A DNA stretch of 9,934 nucleotides. It comes from JBEVMS01 sp040508515. Lineage in GTDB: Bacteria > Pseudomonadota > Gammaproteobacteria > Xanthomonadales > Rhodanobacteraceae. Position numbers and translations under genes: made by a program. Under the pieces are notes generated by a model. The model worked only from the letters and a program-made list of their open reading frames with translations. It made no database searches and was not told the DNA's origin. Where the stretch lies: assembly GCA_040508515.1 (NCBI GenBank), contig JBEVMS010000009.1, positions 1-9,934 of the forward strand. Direction: 5' to 3'. Below are positions 1 to 4,862 of the stretch, in pieces (position 1 is the first letter of the stretch; each line of letters begins with the position of its first letter).

Positions 1-348
1 GCACGGACCGAGTTCCGCTGCCGTGTCTCCTTTTACACGCGCTAACAACACTGGATTCATAGGCTCGACGGCTAGCGCTGCTGCCGGGTCAAGCCGCCAA
101 CGTAAGCGGTTTTGTTAGCCGCGCTTAGTGGAAAGCATGTGGGTGCAGGCCTGAATCGCTCAGCCTTCCCCTCTGACGTTCGTGAGTACGCCGTGCGTCC
201 GGTGCAGCGAATGTCCCCACGGGGCACCGTCCATGGAGCCACACGGGAACTGGCGAGGGTAGACCACATACTTTCATGCCGCCCCGCGACATGGATGCCA
301 TAGAAAGCTCACCCGTAGATAATGGTCGGCCCACCCGAGACATTCCCT
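1..348. other. Intergenic stretch with no convincing gene
   Basis: No open frame here looks like a protein; the short frames on both strands are low-complexity R/P/A-rich readings of GC-rich DNA. The stretch holds one long imperfect inverted repeat (41-119, listed separately). An A/T-rich box GATAAT at 318-323 could serve as a -10 element for the small gene at 349, but no good -35 is visible at the right distance. No tRNA or Rho-independent terminator with a T-tract was found. Confidence 0.6.
41..119. repeat. Long imperfect stem-loop, attC-like geometry
   Basis: GCTAACAA (41-48) is the exact reverse complement of TTGTTAGC (112-119). Pairing continues inward with interruptions: 50-53 with 107-110 (one G-T pair), then 62-69 with 88-95 (one mismatch), then 70-72 with 83-85. 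The loop is about ten bases. A terminal perfect core, unpaired bases and internal paired boxes in an element of about 80 bases is the layout of integron attC sites. The core GTTAGCC departs from the usual GTTRRRY at one position, and no integrase gene is in view. It could equally be a degenerate site or a plain intergenic hairpin. The inverted repeat is seen directly; the attC reading is inference. Confidence 0.3.
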
Positions 349-672
349 ATGACTGCCACGCTCCCTCTTTTACCTCCCTACCTGCCCCCTGTTGATCTCG
401 GCTGGGACATGACACCCGAGGGCGAGCTGCTGCCCACGCACCCGGATGAAGACAGTGCGAGGTGGATCTATCGCTCGCAAGCCTATGCACAAGCGCTGCG
501 GATGGCGATGGCGCAAGCTAACGTGGGCTTGCCTGCTGACTTGTCGCCAGAACAGCGTGAGATGGCGGCCTGGATGGTGCGCAAGATCGAAGTGATGACC
601 TTGCAGTACATGCTGCAGTGGGGGCTGAGCTACGACGGCGAAAACGATGAGCCTCCGGCGGCAGCGAGGTAG
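349..672 (+). CDS. Small hypothetical protein (107 aa)
   Basis: I do not recognise this protein. It is 107 residues, soluble, with a proline/leucine-rich N-terminus (LPLLPPYLPPVDLGWDM) followed by an acidic segment and a probably helical C-terminal half containing PADLSPEQREMAAWMVRKIE and an aromatic stretch around LQYMLQWGLSYDG. There is no signal peptide, membrane segment or known motif. ATG at 349 is preferred because a purine run GAGA (337-340) sits eight bases upstream. An in-frame ATG at 322 would add nine residues but has no visible ribosome binding site. The next gene starts 202 bases downstream on the same strand. The frame keeps a biased, protein-like composition, so I think it is a real gene, probably confined to this bacterial family. 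Function unknown. Confidence 0.6.
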   Translation: MTATLPLLPPYLPPVDLGWDMTPEGELLPTHPDEDSARWIYRSQAYAQALRMAMAQANVGLPADLSPEQREMAAWMVRKIEVMTLQYMLQWGLSYDGENDEPPAAAR

Positions 673-694
673 GCGCGCGTTAGGCCTCACCGTG

Positions 695-729
695 CAAGCA
701 TGGCGAGGCGATCGTTCACCGCATGCTTG
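695..729 (+). repeat. Inverted repeat downstream of the small hypothetical gene
   Basis: CAAGCATG (695-702) and CATGCTTG (722-729) form a perfect eight-base-pair stem with a 19-base loop, 22 bases after the stop codon at 672. GCCTC (684-688) and GAGGC (705-709) form a competing shorter stem. There is no T-tract, so a terminator role is only possible. Confidence 0.35.
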
Positions 730-874
730 GGTTCTTAGCGCAAGCCGCATAAACGCTTCGGCGGCGCTACGATGATCAATGGATAACCGGCGGCCCTTCA
801 CCTTCACGCCCATACCCAAGCAAACAGCATCCGCAACGCTATGCTGAGCCAGCAGACAAACGAGGGAGAGCGGC

Positions 875-1207
875 ATGAACGACCATCAGGCACGCGGCGA
901 ACTCAGGATCAGTCCCGAGGCCTTCCCCCAATGGGCGGCCGACCGTTTGGCCGCGCATGAGCGTGCGCTGGCAGCGCTGCATGGCAAGACGCGCGCGATG
1001 GAGTCGGCGCTGGGTCTGGTGATCGGCTTTCATCCCAATGCTGAATTGCTGCGCAGCAAATGGCAGGCCGCCAGCAGCGATCTGGTCGACGTGGCGATCG
1101 ACAGCGAGCTGTTCGAGGCGCCGGCATTTCGCGAGGCTTTTCAGTCGACCATGGCCTTCGTGTCACAGGTGCTGGATGCGGCGGCGGAACGCCAGCGTGG
1201 CGATTGA
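875..1207 (+). CDS. Small hypothetical helical protein (110 aa)
   Basis: The product is 110 residues and I do not recognise the family. It is rich in Ala, Glu, Arg and Leu and looks almost wholly alpha-helical: a helix from about residue 14 to 48 (FPQWAADRLAAHERALAALH), a break at GFHPNAE (51-57), then two more helices (58-80 and 83-106). No signal peptide, membrane segment, cysteine pair or DNA-binding motif is visible. The start is well supported by the purine-rich GAGGGAGAG ending at 870, four bases before the ATG. It is on the same strand as the hypothetical gene at 349, but the 202-base gap with a hairpin argues against a tight operon. It ends convergently with fabV, whose stop lies 265 bases away. 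Cytoplasmic; role unknown. Confidence 0.7.
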   Translation: MNDHQARGELRISPEAFPQWAADRLAAHERALAALHGKTRAMESALGLVIGFHPNAELLRSKWQAASSDLVDVAIDSELFEAPAFREAFQSTMAFVSQVLDAAAERQRGD

Positions 1208-1430
1208 ATGCGGTGGATTGAAGACGAATGAACTGCAGCCAGCGCCCCTAAACATTGCCCGCCGACGCCGCGTCCCAGATGCGGCTACAGCAAGCGGGTG
1301 TGCCGATTAATTGCTTCGCCAGAAGTGCCGTGCTCGCCTGCCGTTAGAAGCCGTAATTAAGCAAACGCGCCAAGTCGGCACCGCTGCGAAGCGTCAACGG
1401 GTGCATCACCGCCTTGAACGGATAGATCGC

Positions 1431-1462
1431 ATAACGCCAGCGCATGATGCGCCTGGCGTTAT
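1431..1462. terminator. Strong hairpin between convergent genes (fabV 3' end)
   Basis: ATAACGCCAG (1431-1440) pairs perfectly with CTGGCGTTAT (1453-1462). The stem extends inward (1441-1444 with 1448-1451) past one bulged C at 1452, closing on a three-base loop. This gives about 14 base pairs starting 10 bases beyond the fabV stop codon. Position and stability fit a transcript end for fabV, possibly serving both directions because a plus-strand gene ends at 1207. Neither flank has a clear T-run, so it may act as an RNA 3'-end stabiliser rather than a classic intrinsic terminator. Confidence 0.55.
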
Positions 1463-1472
1463 GCCGCCACGT

Positions 1473-2678
1473 TTACATCTCGATGCAGTCGAAGTGGACA
1501 TCGGTACTGACGTCTTCGTCGTAGTTCACATCGGCACGGGCAAAGCCGAACAAGCGCAGAAACTCGCTCTTGTAGCCGGCGTAGTCGGTGATCTGCGACA
1601 GGTTTTCCGTGGTGACGGTAGGCCACAGCGCCTTGCAGGCCTGCTGCACATCGTCGCGCAGCTCCCAATCGTCCAGGCGCAAGCGCCCTTCTTCGTCCAC
1701 CGCCGGTGCCTGTCCGTCGACGCGGTACATCACGGTATGGAACAGCCGATTGATCTGCTCGATGGTGCCTTCGTGCAGCCCCTTCTCTTTCATGATGCGA
1801 AACACCATCGAGACGTACAGCGGAATCACCGGGATCGCCGCACTGGCCTGGGTGACCACCGATTTCATCACGCCGACATGCGCGTCCAGCCCCTGCGCGG
1901 CGTAGCGCTCGCGCAGCTTGCGCGCGGTGCCGTCCAGGTGCGCCTTGGCGTGGCCTAAGGTGCCGTGCCAGTAGATCGGCCAGGTGATCTCGGTGCCGAT
2001 ATAACTGAAAGCCACCGTCTTGGCCTGCTCGGCCAGCACGCCGGCCTGGCTCAGCGCATCGATCCACAGCTCCCAGTCTTCGCCGCCCATCACGGTGACG
2101 GTATCCTTGATTTCCTGCTCGGTGGCCGGCTCGACCGATACCTCGATCACCGTATCGCGATTGGTATCGACCGACGTAGCGGTGAACTTTTCGCCGACCG
2201 TCTTCAACGCCGAGCGCACCACGTCGCCGGAGTCCGGCAGGCGCCGCAGCGGCGAGGCCAGCGAATACACCACCAGATCGACCGAGCCGCCCATGTCCTG
2301 CTTGATCAACTCGATTACACGGGCGCGAGTCTCGTGCGAGAACGCATCGCCATTGATCGACTTGCTGTAGAGGCCGGCCTGCTTGGCCTGCTGGTCGAAC
2401 GCCGCCGAGTTGTACCAGCCGGCGGTGCCTGGCTTGGTTTCGCTGCTGGGCTTTTCGAAGAACACGCCCAACGTGGCCGCGCCGTAGCCGAAGGCCGCGG
2501 TGATTCGCGAGGACAAACCGTAGCCGGTAGAGGCACCGATCACCAGCACGCGCTTGGGACCGTGCCCCTGATCGGCCGATGCCTTGGCAATCTTGATCTG
2601 ATCGAGCACGTTGTGTTCGCAACCGACCGGGTGGGCCGTCGTGCAGATAAAACCACGCACCTTGGGATGTATGACCAC
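1473..2678 (-). CDS. fabV: FabV-type trans-2-enoyl-ACP/CoA reductase (NADH)
   Basis: FabV reduces the trans-2 double bond of enoyl-ACP (or enoyl-CoA) with NADH, the last step of each fatty acid elongation cycle in the cytosol. The 401-residue product matches the family's usual length of about 400. It begins VIHPKVRGFICTTAHPVGC, carries the nucleotide-binding turn GASTGYG at 48-54, and has the FabV catalytic Tyr-X8-Lys at Tyr236/Lys245 in ITWPIYWHGTLGHAK. Further conserved blocks are VVYSLASP (136-143), GWYNSAAFD (87-95) and KSVVTQASAAIPV (272-284). It ends CIEM. The frame is open 42 codons further upstream, but the start is set at GTG 2678 because family homology begins there and GGAGAG (2686-2691) lies seven bases ahead. 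A TAAAAT -10 box lies at 2711-2716. The family is known to be insensitive to triclosan, unlike FabI. Flanked by divergent and convergent genes, so probably monocistronic. Confidence 0.95.
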   Translation of the reverse strand: MVIHPKVRGFICTTAHPVGCEHNVLDQIKIAKASADQGHGPKRVLVIGASTGYGLSSRITAAFGYGAATLGVFFEKPSSETKPGTAGWYNSAAFDQQAKQAGLYSKSINGDAFSHETRARVIELIKQDMGGSVDLVVYSLASPLRRLPDSGDVVRSALKTVGEKFTATSVDTNRDTVIEVSVEPATEQEIKDTVTVMGGEDWELWIDALSQAGVLAEQAKTVAFSYIGTEITWPIYWHGTLGHAKAHLDGTARKLRERYAAQGLDAHVGVMKSVVTQASAAIPVIPLYVSMVFRIMKEKGLHEGTIEQINRLFHTVMYRVDGQAPAVDEEGRLRLDDWELRDDVQQACKALWPTVTTENLSQITDYAGYKSEFLRLFGFARADVNYDEDVSTDVHFDCIEM

Positions 2679-2685
2679 GCGTTGT

Positions 2686-2691
2686 CTCTCC
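2686..2691 (-). promoter_or_regulatory. Ribosome binding site fixing the fabV GTG start
   Basis: GGAGAG on the minus strand lies seven bases before the GTG at 2678. It decides for this start over the ATG 42 codons upstream, which would add residues without resemblance to FabV. Confidence 0.75.
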
Positions 2692-2710
2692 AATAACCAT
2701 GCAATCGGCC

Positions 2711-2716
2711 ATTTTA
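2711..2716 (-). promoter_or_regulatory. Candidate -10 box of the fabV promoter
   Basis: TAAAAT on the minus strand, in the context GGCTAAAAT, lies 32 bases before the fabV GTG and would give a leader of about 25 bases. The same octamer GCTAAAAT precedes yciI at a similar distance. No good -35 hexamer is seen at 16-18 bases, so strength and regulation are unknown. Confidence 0.45.
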
Positions 2717-2863
2717 GCCTTAGCCGCAGGCCGTGCGCTGCGGTATCGGACGATTCATGCCTGGATCCGGGCGGCAAAGTCCGGGCAAACAGCACGCACG
2801 CCATGGCATTCGTTAGGGCTGGCCGCCGCTTCGGATGGTGATTGAGATGGCAGAGAAGCCACC

Positions 2864-2879
2864 TTAATCCATTGATTAA
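2864..2879. repeat. AT-rich perfect inverted repeat in the divergent region
   Basis: TTAATC (2864-2869) and GATTAA (2874-2879) are perfect complements around a four-base spacer CATT, immediately overlapping a TAAAAT hexamer (2877-2882) on the plus strand. It stands out in otherwise GC-rich DNA. It could be an operator half-site pair or part of a promoter; there is no direct evidence for either. Confidence 0.4.
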
Positions 2880-3111
2880 AATGTCATTTCAGGTGAGTGA
2901 TTTTTCACCGCAACACGTGTGCGATAAATTCGAAGGCGCATTCGCCGCGAGTGAATTCGGCCAGCGTCGAACGGTGTGCTCTGCCCATGCCCTCATGCGC
3001 TATCCCGCGAGGATGTGACGAGGCAGCCTTCTTTCAGGCCAGCGTGAGGCAGGTTTATCGTTGGCTTGGAACACAAGTTGCAGTCTCGGCGCAGACTTTA
3101 TCTCGCACTGT

Positions 3112-3130
3112 GTGAGAATGTAATTCTTAC
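3112..3130. promoter_or_regulatory. Operator-like palindrome upstream of the H-NS-like gene
   Basis: GTGAGAAT (3112-3119) and ATTCTTAC (3123-3130) are inverted copies with one mismatch in eight and a three-base spacer, a 19-base dyad ending 19 bases before the ATG at 3150. The right arm contains TAATTC (3121-3126), which could be a weak -10 box, so a protein bound here could block or guide transcription. An autoregulatory site is plausible but unproven. If translation instead begins at the TTG at 3066, the dyad would lie inside the coding sequence. Confidence 0.4.
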
Positions 3131-3149
3131 CTTGCACGGCACCCCATCC

Positions 3150-3422
3150 ATGGTTGTCCCCAAAGACGCTTTCCGACGGTTCCAGGAAGAACTTGCCGCG
3201 ATCGACCGCCAGTTAGAGCAGCGTTCGGCGCAAACACCCGCCGAGGCCAAGCTGGCCCAGGCCAAGAACGAATTCCTCGCACTGCGCGAGCGCCATCAGC
3301 TGACGGTGGCCGATGTGATCGCCTTCTTCCCCGAAGAAGAAGGCATCAGCTATTTGCAGCAATTGATCGCCCAAGCCGAGGCCAAGCCGACACGGGGGAA
3401 AAAGGCCTCATCGCCAACATGA
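3150..3422 (+). CDS. Putative H-NS/MvaT-like oligomerisation-domain protein (90 aa)
   Basis: The product is 90 residues. Residues 7-48 form a charged, heptad-like helix (FRRFQEELAAIDRQLEQ, then KLAQAKNEFLALRERH), followed by QLTVADVIAFFPEE (50-63), another helix (67-78) and a basic tail KPTRGKKAS. A coiled coil ending in a short helix of the type LR-x5-(L/T)-x2-D(V/L) is the layout of the N-terminal half of H-NS and MvaT proteins, which bind AT-rich DNA and organise the nucleoid. The C-terminal DNA-binding domain is absent, leaving only the short RGK-containing tail. It could be a truncated modulator, a minimal DNA binder or an unrelated coiled-coil protein. ATG 3150 is preferred to an in-frame TTG at 3066, whose extra 28 residues look unlike the family. 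No clear Shine-Dalgarno precedes 3150, so the start is uncertain. Confidence 0.5.
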   Translation: MVVPKDAFRRFQEELAAIDRQLEQRSAQTPAEAKLAQAKNEFLALRERHQLTVADVIAFFPEEEGISYLQQLIAQAEAKPTRGKKASSPT

Positions 3423-3459
3423 TGGCCGTTTAAACGGCCAATCGGCCAGATTGGCCATC
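3421..3459 (+). terminator. Cluster of overlapping alternative hairpins after the H-NS-like gene
   Basis: Three dyads share the same bases. A perfect 18-base palindrome spans 3423-3440 (centre GTTTAAAC). A stem of eight pairs joins 3436-3443 to 3449-3456 with loop GGCCA. An outer seven-pair stem joins GATGGCC (3421-3427) to GGCCATC (3453-3459). The first and second cannot form together. The outer arm begins inside the stop codon of the upstream gene. There is no T-run directly after the stem, so it may be a weak terminator, a 3'-end stabiliser or a protein-binding site. Confidence 0.45.
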
Positions 3460-3780
3460 ACCCATCATCGATTGCCACCTGTTATCTGCCAGCCCCGAAA
3501 AATTTTCTTCTTTGACAGCCTTTGGGCGACCGGGCGATCGCTGGAAACTTGACCGGGCAGGATCAGCCTCGAGTGCCGTCGAGCGCGCGCTGAGCGCTCG
3601 CGCCACGTGCCCATACGACGCAACAGCGCGGCCAGCGATGCCGGCGCAAGCCCGCGTCGTGCGCAGACTGCACGATCCGCGCAGTGCGAAAGGGTGCAAA
3701 CCTTACGGCGTGTATTCCAAGCACACCCAGCCAGACCGCTCACGGGCGATCGGGCTGAGCGATATCCCAGTGATCACGGT
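3460..3780. other. Convergent intergenic region between the H-NS-like gene and zipA
   Basis: About 320 bases with no gene I can support; frames on both strands are arginine/alanine-rich noise and none resembles DNA ligase LigA. It contains a GC-rich inverted repeat CGAGCGC/GCGCTCG (3580-3586 and 3594-3600, seven-base loop) and a short repeated GGGCGATCG (near 3533 and 3744). No clear intrinsic terminator directly follows the zipA stop. Confidence 0.5.
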
Positions 3781-4851
3781 TCAACGACCGAAGATGATTT
3801 CTTGGCCCTCGTGATCGCGATCCCAGCCGCGCAGCTCATCGCGGATATGCGCGATGCGCTGGCGACCAAGCGCATTGCGCTCTCCATCCAGTACGTGACC
3901 ATCGAGCAATTCGGCCAGCCGTTGCGCGGTGGGCAGCATCGCGTCCCAGGCATCCAGCGCCGAGATCGGCGCAGGCAACGTCATGAAAAAACTCAGCCCC
4001 GGCGTTTGCAGCAGGTCGATCCGGCTGACGTCGAAGTTACCCGGCTTGACCATATTGGCCATGCTGAATATCGGACCGAGTTCCGGCTTGCCATCCAGCA
4101 TGCGGTGGTAAATACCCATGTCGCCGTATTCCAAACCGGCCTTTTCGGCTGCCACGATCAGGTCGGCCCCGATAAACGGGCCGCCATCGCGAGCCACCAC
4201 GAACAGGCTGACGATGCGCTCCACCGGCCAATGCGCGGGGCGGCGACCAAGCTCGGAACGCGGCGGCGGACGCACGGCCGAAGCTCCGGCGCTGGAGGCC
4301 ACTGCCGGGGCGCTGCTCGGCGACGAAGGCAATTCATCGATGATCGCGCCGGGCGATGGCGCCACGCTGATCGGTGCCACATCTGGCGCTGCGTCGCTCC
4401 CATGGTTCGGTGTGCGCAAGGTCTGGAGGATCGAGGCCGTGGCGCTGGACAACTTGCTGGCCGGCGCGGGTTTGGCGCCGATCTCCGCCGCCGAGCCACC
4501 CCCGTGGCGCTCACCGGCCAGGGTTGCGCCCAGGCGTTCTAGTTCCTCGCGCAGGCCGACATCCAGCTCGCCTTGCGCCGGTGCGCTTCCCTGCGCCGAA
4601 CGAATGTCTCGCAGGAACTCACTTTCGTCCTCGTCCAGGGCGGAAAATGAAGGCTCGCTTGCCTCATCGCGCGCGCCAATGGTGGGATCGCGGCGTTCCG
4701 GTCCGCGCTCATTGGCGGAGCGACGCACCCCTTGTTCTTGCTTGGGCTGGCCGTACAGCCAAAGGGCGATCAGCACGATCACACCGACCACCAGTATCGA
4801 AATGCCGATCGCGGGATCCCAGGCAAGGGCGAGATTAGTTTGCATAGTCAT
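3781..4851 (-). CDS. zipA: Cell division protein ZipA
   Basis: ZipA is an inner-membrane protein that binds the C-terminal tail of FtsZ and tethers the Z ring to the membrane early in division. The product is 356 residues, near the E. coli length of about 330. One N-terminal membrane segment (about 13-33, IGISILVVGVIVLIALWLYG) fits the N-out, C-in topology of the family. A long hydrophilic linker (35-205) starts charged and becomes rich in Pro, Ala and Ser. The C-terminal FtsZ-binding domain (about 210-343) has the conserved blocks GDMGIYHR (243-250), FSMANMVKPGNFD (262-274) and TPGLSFFM (283-290). The first ATG is chosen over one two codons later because GAGG (4859-4862) lies seven bases before it. 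It starts nine bases after the smc stop, so the two are surely co-transcribed. The usual downstream neighbour ligA is not present. Confidence 0.93.
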   Translation of the reverse strand: MTMQTNLALAWDPAIGISILVVGVIVLIALWLYGQPKQEQGVRRSANERGPERRDPTIGARDEASEPSFSALDEDESEFLRDIRSAQGSAPAQGELDVGLREELERLGATLAGERHGGGSAAEIGAKPAPASKLSSATASILQTLRTPNHGSDAAPDVAPISVAPSPGAIIDELPSSPSSAPAVASSAGASAVRPPPRSELGRRPAHWPVERIVSLFVVARDGGPFIGADLIVAAEKAGLEYGDMGIYHRMLDGKPELGPIFSMANMVKPGNFDVSRIDLLQTPGLSFFMTLPAPISALDAWDAMLPTAQRLAELLDGHVLDGERNALGRQRIAHIRDELRGWDRDHEGQEIIFGR

Positions 4852-4858
4852 AAAAGTA

Positions 4859-4862
4859 CCTC
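4859..4862 (-). promoter_or_regulatory. zipA ribosome binding site overlapping the smc stop
   Basis: GAGG on the minus strand overlaps the TGA of smc (4861-4863) and sits seven bases before the zipA ATG. Ribosomes ending on smc would be placed at the zipA start, which suggests translational coupling. Confidence 0.7.

Larger units (their letters stand above)
2679..3149. other. Divergent intergenic region between fabV and the H-NS-like gene
   Basis: About 470 bases without a convincing gene. The fabV-proximal part holds its ribosome binding site and -10 box. The middle is locally AT-rich, with a perfect hairpin TTAATC-CATT-GATTAA (2864-2879), a plus-strand TAAAAT (2877-2882) and a second inverted repeat GGTGA/TCACC (2892-2896 and 2905-2909). 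A 72-codon frame from 2897 has no protein-like composition. Close to the right-hand gene lies an operator-like palindrome (3112-3130). The length and symmetry suggest regulatory DNA for one or both genes. Confidence 0.5.

Noticed and set aside
679..685. GTTAGGC as a second integron core site
   Set aside because: It fits GTTRRRY but has no complementary partner with inner pairing at a suitable distance upstream, so no attC structure can be drawn.
370..876. 168-codon minus-strand frame over the first small gene
   Set aside because: Cys/Arg/His-rich composition with no domain. The plus-strand frame has better composition and a plausible start. Not fully excluded, as neither product is recognised.
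1965..2696. 243-codon plus-strand frame antisense to fabV
   Set aside because: Shadow frame with no motif, opposite a well-supported gene; same for the 215-codon frame at 1311-1958.
1459..2712. 417-codon minus-strand frame overlapping fabV in another frame
   Set aside because: Arg/Gly-rich translation without domains; the overlapping frame encodes a full FabV with its catalytic Tyr-X8-Lys.
2897..3115. 72-codon plus-strand frame in the divergent region
   Set aside because: No family resemblance, no clear ribosome binding site, and it overlaps inverted repeats and the likely promoter of the next gene.
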